Part shown: piece by piece, positions 1-11,125 of the stretch | Layout: the number at the start of each line of letters is the position of its first letter | Numbering within the stretch: the first letter of the stretch is position 1 | From: Serratia sp. AKBS12 | GTDB taxonomy: Bacteria > Pseudomonadota > Gammaproteobacteria > Enterobacterales > Enterobacteriaceae | NCBI RefSeq assembly: GCF_024793895.1 | Contig: NZ_JANUSB010000015.1 | Location: 1,426,001-1,490,000 of the forward strand | DNA: 64,000 nt | Direction: 5' to 3' | Notes under the pieces: model-generated | Seen by the model: only the letters and a program-made list of their open reading frames with translations | Databases searched by the model: none | What the model was told of the DNA's origin: nothing | Translations under genes and position numbers: made by a program

Positions 1-166
1 CTATCGTTGCTGCCTATACCAATGATAGGTCAGCCCGCTCTCCTGCCTTGATTTCAATCAACTACCGTCACGCCCCCCGACTGGACAATCAGCTAGCCGT
101 TCCCTCACCGCGTCACTGGCGGGCTGAATGGCTGTTGGAATGCAAACTCAATGGAGCGAGAACACA
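1..166. other. Left-edge intergenic stretch
   Basis: I see no convincing gene here. The stretch ends in a GGAGCGAG ribosome-binding sequence just before the peroxidase start codon at 167. It may include the end of an upstream transcription unit that lies outside the window. Confidence 0.4.
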
Positions 167-1537
167 ATGAAAAAGATCATATTGGGCTGTGCAATCGTGG
201 CGATTGCCGGCTATCTGAGCGTGGTCGGTTATATCTACCACTTCGATCAACAACGCCAACCGCTGCTGGTCGGCAATACCATTAGCACTATCCTTACCCG
301 GCACGGTTGTGATTATTGCCATACCGCGTCTGCCGAATTGCCGTTCTATGCCTCGTTGCCAATCAGCAGGCAACTGATGCAGTACGACATAAAAACCGGA
401 TTGCGCCATTTTTCGCTCGCGCCGACGCTTATCGCCCTACAACAAGGCGGCGCGGTTCCCGAGGCCGACCTCGCCAAGCTGGAATCGGTGCTGCAATATC
501 AACAAATGCCGCCAGTACGCTACAAGGCGCTGCACTGGGCCGGGGAACTCGACGACGCCAATCGGCAAACGCTGCTGGCGTGGATCCGCCAACAGCGTAC
601 ACAATATTACACCTTGCCGGGCACCCCGGCGGCGTTGCTCGGCCAGGCATTACAACCATTGCCGAAAGCGCTGCCAACCGATGCGCGCAAAGTAGCCCTG
701 GGGTTCAGGCTGTTCCACGATCCACGTCTATCGGCCGACAACAGTATCTCCTGCGCGCATTGCCATATGTTGGGCGCCGGCGGCGTGGATGCCCGCGTCA
801 CTTCACTGGGCGTTAACGGTCAGCAGGGGCCGATTAACGCGCCAACGGTATTCAATGCGGTGTTCAATATTGCGCAATTCTGGGACGGTCGCGCACAGGA
901 TCTGCAGGAACAGGCCGGCGGGCCACCGCTTAACCCGATCGAAATGGCCTCCACCTCATGGCAGCAAATCATCGATAAACTGGATCAGGATGCGCAATTG
1001 AAGGCGGACTTTCGCCGCGTCTATGCCGACGGCTTTTCCGCTACCAACATTACCCATGCCATTGCCGAATTCGAAAAAACGCTGCTGACCCCAGACAGCC
1101 CGTTCGACCGCTATTTGGCCGGCGATCGCCAGGCGCTTACGGCACAGCAGCTGCGTGGTTATCAACTGTTCCGCGATAACAAGTGCGGTACCTGTCACAC
1201 CGGCGTCAACCTGGGCGGCCAGTCCTATGAAATCATGGGGTTGAAGGCAGATTACTTTGCCGACCGCGGTAATCCCACCGTCGCCGATCTCGGGCGTTAC
1301 AATGTCACAAAACTGGATACTGACCGCCACCGTTTCAAAACGCCCACCCTGCGCAATGTGGCATTAACCACGCCGTACTTCCATGACGGCAGCGTTACCA
1401 CGCTGCATCAGGCGGTGCGCGACATGCTGAAATATCAGGTCGGTACCACGCTGCCAGAAAGCGACGTTGACGATCTGGTGGCGTTGTTGCACGCGATGAC
1501 CGGGAAATACTCACCGGCAGCGCTTGCCCCTCAATAA
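167..1537 (+). CDS. ccp: Membrane-anchored tri-heme cytochrome c peroxidase (YhjA/Ccp type)
   Basis: Predicted to reduce hydrogen peroxide in the periplasm with electrons from the quinol pool, as known for E. coli YhjA (Ccp). The protein is 456 residues with one N-terminal membrane anchor and three CXXCH heme c sites: CDYCH near residue 45, CAHCH near 195 and CGTCH near 335. Ordinary bacterial di-heme peroxidases have two hemes; the extra N-terminal heme is typical of the YhjA branch. I chose the ATG at 167 over an in-frame ATG at 128 because GGAGCGAG lies directly upstream and the signal anchor then starts properly. The gene stands alone, followed by a hairpin. Maturation would need the Ccm system, which is not in this window. 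Confidence 0.88.
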   Translation: MKKIILGCAIVAIAGYLSVVGYIYHFDQQRQPLLVGNTISTILTRHGCDYCHTASAELPFYASLPISRQLMQYDIKTGLRHFSLAPTLIALQQGGAVPEADLAKLESVLQYQQMPPVRYKALHWAGELDDANRQTLLAWIRQQRTQYYTLPGTPAALLGQALQPLPKALPTDARKVALGFRLFHDPRLSADNSISCAHCHMLGAGGVDARVTSLGVNGQQGPINAPTVFNAVFNIAQFWDGRAQDLQEQAGGPPLNPIEMASTSWQQIIDKLDQDAQLKADFRRVYADGFSATNITHAIAEFEKTLLTPDSPFDRYLAGDRQALTAQQLRGYQLFRDNKCGTCHTGVNLGGQSYEIMGLKADYFADRGNPTVADLGRYNVTKLDTDRHRFKTPTLRNVALTTPYFHDGSVTTLHQAVRDMLKYQVGTTLPESDVDDLVALLHAMTGKYSPAALAPQ

Positions 1538-1559
1538 ATCGTTCGCCATCACACCCCCG

Positions 1560-1585
1560 GCGAATCTGCAAAGATTCGCTGGTTT
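1560..1585 (+). terminator. Probable terminator after the peroxidase gene
   Basis: A perfect 8-bp stem (GCGAATCT with AGATTCGC, loop GCAA) is followed by TGGTTTTCCC. The U tract is short, so termination is likely but not certain. Confidence 0.55.
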
Positions 1586-1648
1586 TCCCAACGCCAGACA
1601 AGCACAATGCCCCTGACCCTTTCATTTTATTCACCATTTTACTGACGC

Positions 1649-2929
1649 ATGAAAAGACTGGTCCATCTTCGCCATTATCGCGCCCTGCTGCGCCGCCTGT
1701 TTATCGCGGTATTCCTCGGCATATGTGCCGCGTTGGTGGTATGGCTGTTCCATCGCGCCATGCTGGGGTTGGAGTGGTTGCTGCTCGATCATGAAGATGG
1801 CAGTCTGGTAGCCGCTGCCGCAGCGCTACCGGCCTGGCGTCGCGCACTGACGCCAGCATTGGGCGGACTGGCAGCCGGCCTGTTGTTATGGATGTATCAA
1901 CGTTACCGTCATCAGCGCCCCGCCGCGCCTACCGACTATATGGAAGCGATTGAAACCGGTGACGGTCGGCTGGACGTCAGCGCCAGTCTGGTTAAGTGTC
2001 TGGCCTCGCTGCTGGTGGTTTCCAGCGGCAGCGCCATCGGTCGTGAAGGAGCGATGATCCTGCTGGCGGCATTGGTGGGATCGGTGTTTGCCCAGCGCTT
2101 TACGCGCGAGAAAGAGTGGAAGCTGTGGGTGGCCTGCGGCGCGGCGGCCGGTATGGCCAGCGCCTACCACGCGCCATTGGCGGGCAGCCTGTTCATCGCC
2201 GAAATTCTGTTCGGCACCTTGATGCTCGCCTCGCTTGGCCCGGTGGTGATTGCTGCCGTCAGCGCGCTGTTGGTAACCAATCTGTTGAACGGCGGCCAGG
2301 CGCCGCTGTATCTGGTTACGCCGTTACCGTCACCATGGCCGGTGCAATATCTGCTGATGGCATTGCTTGGCGTATTGGCAGGCGTCTGCGGCCCACTGTT
2401 TTTATCGGCAATGTCGGCCAGCGGGCGGGCTTTTCGCTATTTACGCCTGACGCCGCCGCTGCAATTGGCGCTCGGCGGGCTGATCGTCGGTTTGCTTTCG
2501 CTGCTGTTCCCCGAAGTCTGGGGCAATGGTTATAGCGTGGTGCAGGCGCTGCTCAGCGCACCACCGGGCATATTGCTGGTGGGGGCCATTCTGATCTGCA
2601 AGCTATTGGCGGTGTTGGCCAGCAGCGGCTCCGGTGCACCTGGCGGCGTCTTTACCCCTACGCTGTTCGTCGGCGCGGCGCTCGGTTCGGCGATCGGCCA
2701 GATATGCGCCCTGTGGCCGGAGCTAGGCAGCGCGATCCCGCTACTGATGGCGTTGACCGGCATGGCGACACTACTGGCCGCCACCACCCATGCGCCGATA
2801 ATGGCCGCGCTGATGGTGTTTGAAATGACCGGGGAATATACCTTGTTGCCCGGCATTTTGCTGTCTTGCGTCATCGCTACCACCGTTTCGCGTGGCCTGC
2901 GTTCGGTTTCGGTCTACCACAATGCCTAA
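1649..2929 (+). CDS. clcB: ClC-family chloride channel/transporter ClcB
   Basis: A 426-residue polytopic membrane protein of the ClC family, close to the length of E. coli ClcB (about 418). Family signatures are visible: GSAIGREGA near residue 130 (the GREGP-type element with the gating glutamate) and [15 protein letters not shown] near residue 330 (the GxFxP-type element). ClcA and ClcB are known to support extreme acid resistance in E. coli by moving chloride. The gene runs convergently into bioD2 with a 4-bp overlap of the 3' ends, as in the clcB-ynfK-dgsA order of E. coli. The ribosome-binding site before the ATG is weak. Confidence 0.88.
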   Translation: MKRLVHLRHYRALLRRLFIAVFLGICAALVVWLFHRAMLGLEWLLLDHEDGSLVAAAAALPAWRRALTPALGGLAAGLLLWMYQRYRHQRPAAPTDYMEAIETGDGRLDVSASLVKCLASLLVVSSGSAIGREGAMILLAALVGSVFAQRFTREKEWKLWVACGAAAGMASAYHAPLAGSLFIAEILFGTLMLASLGPVVIAAVSALLVTNLLNGGQAPLYLVTPLPSPWPVQYLLMALLGVLAGVCGPLFLSAMSASGRAFRYLRLTPPLQLALGGLIVGLLSLLFPEVWGNGYSVVQALLSAPPGILLVGAILICKLLAVLASSGSGAPGGVFTPTLFVGAALGSAIGQICALWPELGSAIPLLMALTGMATLLAATTHAPIMAALMVFEMTGEYTLLPGILLSCVIATTVSRGLRSVSVYHNA

Positions 2930-3597
2930 CGTTGCAGCAGGGACGAAATGTCCAGATAGTGCGCCAGATCGCGCTGTTCAGGTCGCGGCAGGTACGGTAT
3001 TTCGCCCAGCATCGGTGCCGGGATGCGCTGTTGCAGCGCGTCGATAGTTTCGGCGTAATGTGCCAGCCCGGGGTTAATGCGGTTGGCAACCCACCCCAAC
3101 AGCGGCAGGCCGTCATTGATTATCGACTGCGCCGTCAACAACGCATGGCTGACGCAGCCTAACTTGATGCCAACCACCAGAACCACCGGTAGCTGCTCCT
3201 GTATCACCCATTCGGCATAGGGCCGCAGGTCGCTCATCAGCACTCGCCAGCCGCCACTGCCTTCCACCACCACGGTTTCTGCCTTGTCGGCCAAATGGTG
3301 CAAACCGCTGCTCATCATGCCGTAATTGATATCGTCGTTGGCATGAACGTGAAACACTTCATCGGGACAGGTAATTGGGTTGATTTCTTGATAACTCAGC
3401 GACACGCTGGAAGAAGCCTGCAAAACCAAAGCGTCTTTATTGCGCATGCCTTCGCTGGTTTCGTAACACCCCGCCGCAATCGGCTTATACCCCACCGCCG
3501 TACGACCCTGTGCGGCAAATGCCTGCAACAGAGCGCGGGAAATCACGGTCTTACCCACATCGGTATCCGTACCTGTAACAAATAAACGCTTTAGCAT
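2926..3597 (-). CDS. bioD2: Dethiobiotin synthetase, second paralogue (BioD2/YnfK)
   Basis: ATP-dependent ligase that closes the ureido ring of dethiobiotin from 7,8-diaminopelargonate and CO2. The 223-residue protein starts with a P-loop (GTDTDVGKT at residues 8-16) and has the EGSGGW element near residue 115 typical of BioD. It is not in a bio operon; its position between clcB and mlc matches E. coli ynfK (bioD2), a paralogue of the bio-operon bioD. It lies downstream of mlc on the same strand and may be cotranscribed with it. Confidence 0.88.
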   Translation of the reverse strand: MLKRLFVTGTDTDVGKTVISRALLQAFAAQGRTAVGYKPIAAGCYETSEGMRNKDALVLQASSSVSLSYQEINPITCPDEVFHVHANDDINYGMMSSGLHHLADKAETVVVEGSGGWRVLMSDLRPYAEWVIQEQLPVVLVVGIKLGCVSHALLTAQSIINDGLPLLGWVANRINPGLAHYAETIDALQQRIPAPMLGEIPYLPRPEQRDLAHYLDISSLLQR

Positions 3598-3756
3598 GAA
3601 TGGATTGCCCCGGAATGCTCCGTTAAACCAAATAACGCCTTATAGGCGGAGAGTGTCGAACGGGAAAATTCTAGGGGATGCCGAACCAGGATGGCTTGAG
3701 GTAGCGCAATATTTTGTCGTTAAAGAATAAGAATCGCTGATATGAGTGGCCAAGCC

Positions 3757-4974
3757 TCAGCCTTGCAACAGCTTGACCAACAGTGAACCGTTGTACAGCG
3801 CTTCTTTTACCAGGGCCGCGCCGGGCATGGTGCCCTGGTTGAAAAACTGGGTGGATTCCACTTGAAGATGCTGGCTGTAGATCGGCAGCGCCTGCTGGTT
3901 AATGCATGATGCAATCGCTGGATGCAGAATTTCCGCTGCTCGATTGAGCGGCGAACCAACCAGGATCTTTTCCGGGTTGAACAGATTGACCATAATCGCC
4001 AGAATGCGCCCGACGCTATGGCCAACGCCAAGAATGATGTCTTTTGCCAGTTGGTCACCGGCCAAGGCGGCATCGCACAGCGATTCAACGCTCAACGGCG
4101 CGTTGTGCAGCGTCGACGTCATCGAGGCGCTCAGGCGTTGCTGGGCGATTTCCAGCATGTTTTCCACGCTGGCCACGGTTTCCAGGCAACCGTGGTTACC
4201 GCAATAACACCGTTTGCCATAGGGATCGACCTGAGTATGGCCGATTTCCACCACTCGCTGGCTGCCGGAATGCAACACTCGCCCGCCGGTGATAACCCCA
4301 GCACCGACGTTATGGTCAATCACCACCTGAATCACGTTTTGGTTGCCACGCGAGGCGCCATACAACGCCTCGGCCATGGTCCAGGCGCAGATATCATGTT
4401 GCAGAAACACCGGCAAACCGGTGCGCGACGCCAGTACCGGACCGAGCGGCATATCTTCGACCTGGTAAAACGGCATGCGGTGCACAATGCCATTAGCAAC
4501 GTCGATCATGCCTGGTAGGGTAATGGCGATGGCGGTCAAACGTTCCAGGCGTTGCTGATGGCGAATAAAGAATCGATCGACTTCGGCAACGATTCGCGCC
4601 AGTAGCGGTTCCGGGTGGTCAGCCGCCAGCGGTAGCTGTTCTTCGACCACCAGTTTGCTGCTGATATCACGCAGTGCCAGCGTAATGCTACCGCGACTGA
4701 TACGCGCGGAAAGATAATGCCAGGCCTCGGTATCCAGCACCAATCCCACCGCCGGACGACCGCGGCTGCCCACTTCCTGGAACTCGGTTTCCCTGACCAG
4801 ATGCGCTTCCAGCAATTCACGCACGATTTTGGTGATACTGGCCGGCGCCAGTTGGGCACGCTTTGACAGTTCGATACGCGAAATCGGCCCGAGCTGATCG
4901 ATCAACCGATACACTGCCCCTGCATTTATTTGCTTTATCTGATCAATATGCCCAGGCTGCCCATCCGCAATCAC
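3757..4974 (-). CDS. mlc: Glucose-responsive PTS repressor Mlc (DgsA), ROK family
   Basis: Global repressor of ptsG, manXYZ, malT and ptsHI that is sequestered at the membrane by dephosphorylated EIICB-Glc (known for E. coli). The 405-residue protein has an N-terminal winged helix (residues about 15-75, with ELSKRAQLAPASITKIVREL), then a ROK domain. The structural zinc site is intact: a histidine in EIGHTQVD followed by CYCGNHGC, giving the Cys-x-Cys-x4-Cys arrangement. The length and the near-identical N-terminus (QPGHIDQIKQ) make this confident. In this window the likely regulatory interest is the neighbouring sugar PTS genes malX and the accessory PTS. Confidence 0.93.
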   Translation of the reverse strand: MIADGQPGHIDQIKQINAGAVYRLIDQLGPISRIELSKRAQLAPASITKIVRELLEAHLVRETEFQEVGSRGRPAVGLVLDTEAWHYLSARISRGSITLALRDISSKLVVEEQLPLAADHPEPLLARIVAEVDRFFIRHQQRLERLTAIAITLPGMIDVANGIVHRMPFYQVEDMPLGPVLASRTGLPVFLQHDICAWTMAEALYGASRGNQNVIQVVIDHNVGAGVITGGRVLHSGSQRVVEIGHTQVDPYGKRCYCGNHGCLETVASVENMLEIAQQRLSASMTSTLHNAPLSVESLCDAALAGDQLAKDIILGVGHSVGRILAIMVNLFNPEKILVGSPLNRAAEILHPAIASCINQQALPIYSQHLQVESTQFFNQGTMPGAALVKEALYNGSLLVKLLQG

Positions 4975-5113
4975 GCCCCTGCTCCTACAATTTTTCGCGC
5001 TTCTAAATAAAGACTATGGGCTATGGTGGGGCTTTTGTAATACAGCGTCAACTATTTGATTCGTTATGTGATTCGCTGCACAAATTCGCCGGCATTTGCT
5101 GCAAAATCGCCTT

Positions 5114-6034
5114 TTATTTGCGCTGATGTGCGTCGTTACATGAGGGCGCCAATAGCAAACTCATCAGCGATTTTGCGGCGGCTGTCAAAGGCCGCTGGCG
5201 GTGATTTACCAGCCAGACTTCGGTCACCGCATCCGGCTCCGCCAACGGTAGATAGCTGACCCCATCAAGTTTGACGCGACCAAACGACGCCGGCAGGATC
5301 GAAATACCCAGCCCGGCGGAAACCAGCCCGATAATGGTCATCGCTTCGCCTACCTCCTGCGTAATGTAAGGGGTGATGCCGGCGCGTTCCAGCAACAGCA
5401 GCGTTTCGTCATACAGCGCGGTACCCACCTCGCGCGAGAAAAAAACAAACGGCTCATCCGCCAAATGCGCAAAGCGCAGCGTACCGGGGGCCAGATAGGT
5501 CAAGGGATGTCCTTCCGGCACCACCGCCAGCATCGGCTCTTGCAGCAGCAGCCGGTGCTGCAACGCCTCCGGCAACCTGGTGTTGCGCATCACGCCCAGA
5601 TCCAGTTCGCCATTAAGCAGCGGTTCAAGCTGCTGTTTGGTGTTGATTTCGCGCATTTTGATGTGCACATCCGGATGATGCAGGCGAAAAGCCCGTAAGT
5701 TGCGCGATACCTGGCTGATAAACGGCGCCGATGAGGTAAAACCAATGGTCAGTTCACCTGACTCTCCCCGTTCCAAACGCGCCGCTTTTTCCGCAGCGCG
5801 ATTCACCTGATCGACCACCTGCCAGGCTTCCTTGAGAAACATTTCTCCGGCCTGCGTCAGGCTGACGTTGCGATTATTGCGGGCCAGCAGCCGTGCGCCG
5901 ACCATGTCTTCCAGCGCCTGAATCTGTTGGCTCAAGGGCGGTTGCGAGATCCGCAGCCGCTGTGCCGCACGGCCAAAATGCAGCTCTTCTGCAACGGCAA
6001 TAAAATAGCGCAAATGGCGTAGCTCAATATTCAT
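5114..6034 (-). CDS. ynfL: LysR-family regulator YnfL
   Basis: A 306-residue LysR-type transcriptional regulator. The N-terminal winged helix-turn-helix spans about residues 1-60 (LRYFIAVAEELHFGRAAQRL, then SQPPLSQQIQALE), and a periplasmic-binding-like effector domain follows. Divergent transcription from the YnfM transporter at 6153, with 118 bp between, is the classical layout for a LysR regulator and its target and matches ynfL/ynfM in E. coli. The effector is unknown. Confidence 0.85.
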   Translation of the reverse strand: MNIELRHLRYFIAVAEELHFGRAAQRLRISQPPLSQQIQALEDMVGARLLARNNRNVSLTQAGEMFLKEAWQVVDQVNRAAEKAARLERGESGELTIGFTSSAPFISQVSRNLRAFRLHHPDVHIKMREINTKQQLEPLLNGELDLGVMRNTRLPEALQHRLLLQEPMLAVVPEGHPLTYLAPGTLRFAHLADEPFVFFSREVGTALYDETLLLLERAGITPYITQEVGEAMTIIGLVSAGLGISILPASFGRVKLDGVSYLPLAEPDAVTEVWLVNHRQRPLTAAAKSLMSLLLAPSCNDAHQRK

Positions 6035-6152
6035 ATGTTTAACGTCTTAATTGGAATTATTAATATATTAGACAAAAAACTGGCTTCTCCCTATGATTTT
6101 ATAAAGCAACGATATGCTTGTTAAATCACCCGCTCCCCGGTAAGGAATATCT

Positions 6153-7451
6153 GTGAACACCCCGATGCGTTCAGCGGCCGATACGCCGTCGACGCGGGCG
6201 GCCAACGATTCGCTGGCCGCCGCTGCGCCTAAAAACCAACCCTCTACTTTAAATAAACGCCCTTATATCGAACGCGGTACGCCGCAATTCATGCGCGTCA
6301 CGCTGGCACTGTTTACTGCTGGGCTGGCCACCTTTGCGCTGCTGTATTGCGTGCAGCCGATCCTGCCGGTGCTGTCGCAGGACTTTGGCGTATCACCGGC
6401 GCAAAGCAGCCTGTCATTGTCCTTTTCAACCGGTTTGCTGGCGATTGGTCTGTTATTTACCGGCCCGCTGTCCGACGCCATCGGCCGCAAATCGGTGATG
6501 GTAATCTCATTGTTGCTGGCAGCGGTCTGCACGCTGATCTGCGTATTTATGACCAGCTGGCACGGCATTCTATTGATGCGCGCACTGATCGGTCTTTCCC
6601 TTAGCGGCCTTGCCGCCGTCGGCATGACTTATCTGAGTGAAGAGATCCACCCCAGCTTTGTGGCGTTCTCAATGGGGCTGTATATCAGTGGCAACTCGAT
6701 CGGCGGCATGAGCGGCCGCTTGGTCACCGGCGTATTAACCGACTTCTTTTCCTGGCGCGTTTCACTGGCGGTAATCGGTTTGTTCGCGCTGATAGCGGCA
6801 TTCGTGTTCTGGCGTATCCTGCCGGCGTCAAGGCACTTCCGCGCCAGTTCGCTGCGACCGCGCACCCTGCTGATCAACTTCAAACTGCATTGGCACGACC
6901 AGGGACTGCCATTACTGTTTGCCGAGGGTTTCCTGCTGATGGGCAGTTTTGTCACCATGTTCAACTACATCGGTTACCGCCTGCTGGCCGACCCCTACCA
7001 TCTTAGCCAGGCAATTGTCGGTTTATTGTCAGTGGTCTACCTCACCGGTTCTTACAGTTCGCCAAAAGCCGGAGCCATGACGTCACGTTTCGGTCGCGGG
7101 CCGGTACTGCTGTTTGCCATTATGATTATGCTGACCGGGATTCTTATTACTCTCCTGGCTCCGGTCACGCTGATTTTCATCGGCATGATGCTGTTCACCG
7201 GCGGTTTTTTTGCCGCACATTCGGTCGCCAGCAGCTGGATCGGCCGCCGCGCACGGCGTGCCAAAGGGCAAGCGTCCTCACTCTACCTGTTCTGCTATTA
7301 CGCCGGTTCCAGCGTTGCCGGCACGCTCGGCGGCGTATTTTGGCACAGCTTTGGCTGGACTGGCGTCGTCGCCTTTATCAGCACCATGCTGTTGTTGGCG
7401 CTGTGGGTAGTACGTACGCTGAAACAGTTGCCGGAAGCGACACGCCTGTAA
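6153..7451 (+). CDS. ynfM: MFS transporter YnfM
   Basis: A 432-residue major facilitator with about 12 membrane segments after a hydrophilic N-terminal tail of about 40 residues. The loop 2-3 MFS signature GPLSDAIGRKSVM is present near residue 105, and FAEGFLLMGSFVT in the middle is characteristic of this family. I kept the GTG at 6153 because AAGGA lies 6 bases upstream; an ATG four codons later is an alternative. In E. coli ynfM encodes a putative drug or arabinose exporter; substrate specificity cannot be read from sequence. Likely regulated by the divergent ynfL. Confidence 0.85.
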   Translation: MNTPMRSAADTPSTRAANDSLAAAAPKNQPSTLNKRPYIERGTPQFMRVTLALFTAGLATFALLYCVQPILPVLSQDFGVSPAQSSLSLSFSTGLLAIGLLFTGPLSDAIGRKSVMVISLLLAAVCTLICVFMTSWHGILLMRALIGLSLSGLAAVGMTYLSEEIHPSFVAFSMGLYISGNSIGGMSGRLVTGVLTDFFSWRVSLAVIGLFALIAAFVFWRILPASRHFRASSLRPRTLLINFKLHWHDQGLPLLFAEGFLLMGSFVTMFNYIGYRLLADPYHLSQAIVGLLSVVYLTGSYSSPKAGAMTSRFGRGPVLLFAIMIMLTGILITLLAPVTLIFIGMMLFTGGFFAAHSVASSWIGRRARRAKGQASSLYLFCYYAGSSVAGTLGGVFWHSFGWTGVVAFISTMLLLALWVVRTLKQLPEATRL

Positions 7452-7464
7452 TCCTCAACTCAGA

Positions 7465-7481
7465 CGCGGCAACCTGCCGCG
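7465..7481 (+). terminator. Hairpin after ynfM
   Basis: A GC-rich stem (CGCGGCA with TGCCGCG, 3-nt loop) follows the ynfM stop codon by 14 bases. There is no clear T tract, so it may be a weak terminator or an mRNA-stabilising hairpin. Confidence 0.35.
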
Positions 7482-7564
7482 CCTGTTCCCCTGCCAGGCC
7501 TGGACTGCGATTGACTGTCAGGGTCCACCGTTGCTGATGTTGTCCCCCTGGTTGTTCTGCACTA

Positions 7565-7587
7565 CAATGTATGTTGTAACTAAAATA
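7565..7587 (+). promoter_or_regulatory. ter: Replication terminator site Ter in the tus leader
   Basis: The 17-base core GTATGTTGTAACTAAAA at 7569-7585 matches the E. coli Ter consensus (as recalled for TerB) across the whole TGTTGTAACTA block. It lies 12 bases upstream of the tus start codon, as TerB does in E. coli, where Tus binding also represses its own gene. The G at 7569 corresponds to the G of the GC(6) pair whose cytosine locks into Tus at the blocking face. If polarity is as in E. coli, forks travelling toward higher coordinates are stopped and forks travelling the other way pass. Confidence 0.9.
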
Positions 7588-7597
7588 CGAGGTTGCG

Positions 7598-8536
7598 ATG
7601 AACAGATACGATCTGATTGGCCGAATGAACCAGCGTTTTAACCAGCTAGAAGCCGAACTGGGACAACTCCAGCAGCAAATTCTACCGTTGCGGCTACTAG
7701 CGGCGCGGGTATTCAGCCTGCCTGACATCGCCAAAGGCAACGAACATCAGCCGATTGAACAGATCGCCGTGCAGCAGCATCTCGGCCAGGCGGCACGCGA
7801 TATGGCGCTGGAACATTATCAACGACTGTTCATTCACCATAACAGGCAGCACGTCAGCAGCAAGGCGGCGGTACGCCTGCCCGGCGTGATTTGCCTGGCG
7901 GTTGAGCGCCAGCAGTACCTGGCGCTGCAACGGCAGGTGCAGCAAATCAATCAATTGAAAGCGGAACTGGAGCATATTATTACCGTGGAATCCGGCCTGG
8001 CGCCGGAACAGCGCTTTGAATTCGTGCACGCCCAGCTGCATGGCCTGATTACCCTGAGCGCCTATCGCGCCATCACCCTGCTGACCAACCCCGATTCGGT
8101 ACGCTTTGGCTGGGCGAACAAACACATCATCAAAAACGTCAAGCGCGACGATATTCTGCAGGCGCTGGAAAAAAGCCTGAAGGCCGGCCGCGCGGTGCCG
8201 CCCTATAACCGCCAGCAGTGGGCCGAGCTGGTGAGTCGGGAAATTGATGACGTTAGCCGCCTGCCGCAGGCGGCTACCTTGAAAATCAAGCGACCGGTCA
8301 AAGTGCAACCCATCGCTCGGGTGTGGTATCAGCAACAGCAAAAGCAGGTGCAGCACCCCTGCCCACTGCCGCTGATGGCGCTATGTCAGATCGAGAGCGG
8401 CGCGCAGGTACCAAAGATTGGCGAGCTGCTTAACTATGACGCCAGCGCGGTGAAGCATAAATACAAGCCGCAGGCCAAACCGCTGCGTCTATTGGTGAAA
8501 CGGCTGCATCTGTATACCGACGCGCCTAGCGATTGA
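7598..8536 (+). CDS. tus: Replication terminus site-binding protein Tus
   Basis: Monomeric Ter-binding protein that arrests the replisome in one direction. The 312-residue protein is collinear with E. coli Tus (309): ARVFSLPDIAKGNEH near residue 36, SSKAAVRLPGV near 85, RFGWANKHIIKN near 168 (containing the residues equivalent to Phe140 and His144 of the C6 lock pocket), KIKRPVKVQPIARVWY near 230, and GELLNYDASAVKHKYKPQ near the C-terminus. The 3' end overlaps the convergent VOC gene by 11 bp. Expression is likely autorepressed through the Ter site in its leader. This places the window in the terminus domain. Confidence 0.95.
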   Translation: MNRYDLIGRMNQRFNQLEAELGQLQQQILPLRLLAARVFSLPDIAKGNEHQPIEQIAVQQHLGQAARDMALEHYQRLFIHHNRQHVSSKAAVRLPGVICLAVERQQYLALQRQVQQINQLKAELEHIITVESGLAPEQRFEFVHAQLHGLITLSAYRAITLLTNPDSVRFGWANKHIIKNVKRDDILQALEKSLKAGRAVPPYNRQQWAELVSREIDDVSRLPQAATLKIKRPVKVQPIARVWYQQQQKQVQHPCPLPLMALCQIESGAQVPKIGELLNYDASAVKHKYKPQAKPLRLLVKRLHLYTDAPSD

Positions 8537-8894
8537 GGGTATACACCCGCAGTCGATGCCCGTCGGGATCGCATGCCACAAACGAGTAGCCGAACGCCAA
8601 CTGCAACGGCCGCTGGCAAATCTCGAACTGCCAGTCACGCCACTGACGGTATAATGCATCAACCTGTTCTGGCTGTTCGCACAGAAATCCCAATTCGCCT
8701 CCCCCTCCGCTGGCCGCGGGGGCCGGCTGTACGCTGTGTTTCGACCACAAGGCCAGCCTGAAGCCGTTATGGCCCACCCAGAGGGCAAAGGTGGCGGAGA
8801 GTTCGACCGGCGGTATCCCGAGCAAACGGCTGTAAAACTGCGCGCTCGATTCTGGTTGGTCAACATATAGTATGGTGATGTCTGGTGCGATCAT
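8526..8894 (-). CDS. VOC-superfamily (glyoxalase/bleomycin-resistance-like) protein
   Basis: A 122-residue protein with the paired beta-alpha-beta-beta-beta modules of the vicinal oxygen chelate fold: ITILYVDQPESSAQFYSRLLG at the start and FGYSFVACDPDGHRLRVY at the end. The start at 8894 (MIAPDITILY) is preferred over upstream in-frame codons because GGGAGCT precedes it and the fold begins there. The next gene upstream on the same strand encodes a WYL-domain regulator, a common pairing. Substrate is not predictable. Confidence 0.75.
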   Translation of the reverse strand: MIAPDITILYVDQPESSAQFYSRLLGIPPVELSATFALWVGHNGFRLALWSKHSVQPAPAASGGGGELGFLCEQPEQVDALYRQWRDWQFEICQRPLQLAFGYSFVACDPDGHRLRVYTLNR

Positions 8895-8959
8895 GGCTAG
8901 CTCCCGGTGATGAGGAACCTCGATAGGTTCCGATGACCACAGCCTAACCGCCACCACTG

Positions 8960-9661
8960 TCAGATTTTGGCAGTAGCATCGCCAATACCGGTACTGTCCC
9001 GCCACTGTTTTATCAACGCCCGGCGACCACGCGGATAACGCTGTGCCAGGGGAGAAATAGCGCTGATACGATCGAGACGAAAATGGCGCAATCCCTGACG
9101 CAGTTCGCACCAGGCCAGCAACACCTGCACCTGTTCAAAGTAGCCGAGACCAAACGGCCACAGCCTGCGCTGTGAAACCACACCGGCGGCATCCTGGTAG
9201 GCAATGTCGATTTTGCATTCGCTACGGATGGTGTCGCGTATCGTCGAGCGCAACGCGTCGGACACCGGCACGCTATCCACCGGGCCGATCAGTAGCGTGT
9301 TGGCCTCCAGTTCCTCGCGCAGCGCGGCGGGCAGCACCGCGGCAATTTTTGCCAACGCCCGATCTGCCGCAGCGACCAGTTGGCTGTCGCCACGCCGTGT
9401 CACCCAGCGCATTCCCAATACCAGAGCCTCGATTTCCTGCGTTGAAAACATCAGCGGCGGCAACGTGAATCCCGGCCGTAACACATAGCCGACGCCCGCT
9501 TCGCCGACAATTTCGGCGCCCTGCAGCTGTAAGGTGGCAATATCGCGATATAGCGTGCGCATGCTGATACCCAGCCGTTGCGCCAGTGCGTGCCCGGCAA
9601 GCGGATAACGATGCTGACGCAGGATCTGCATCAGTTCCAACAGCCGTTGAGTGCGTGACAT
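8960..9661 (-). CDS. YafY-like helix-turn-helix/WYL-domain regulator
   Basis: A 233-residue transcription factor. A DeoR-like winged helix occupies residues 1-60 (RLLELMQILRQHRYPLAGHALAQRLGISMRTLYRDIATLQ), and a WYL-type ligand-sensing region lies near residues 140-215 (IDIAYQDAAG, LWPFGLGYF, HFRLDRISA). It is transcribed in the same direction as the VOC gene 65 bp downstream, which is the obvious candidate partner. The ligand is unknown. Confidence 0.75.
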   Translation of the reverse strand: MSRTQRLLELMQILRQHRYPLAGHALAQRLGISMRTLYRDIATLQLQGAEIVGEAGVGYVLRPGFTLPPLMFSTQEIEALVLGMRWVTRRGDSQLVAAADRALAKIAAVLPAALREELEANTLLIGPVDSVPVSDALRSTIRDTIRSECKIDIAYQDAAGVVSQRRLWPFGLGYFEQVQVLLAWCELRQGLRHFRLDRISAISPLAQRYPRGRRALIKQWRDSTGIGDATAKI

Positions 9662-9727
9662 AACGCGATTTTCCTTATAAAAAAGGGCCTACCTGCGTAA
9701 GCCCCAGCGCTGACCAACAGGTAACGC

Positions 9728-11125
<1,398 letters not shown>

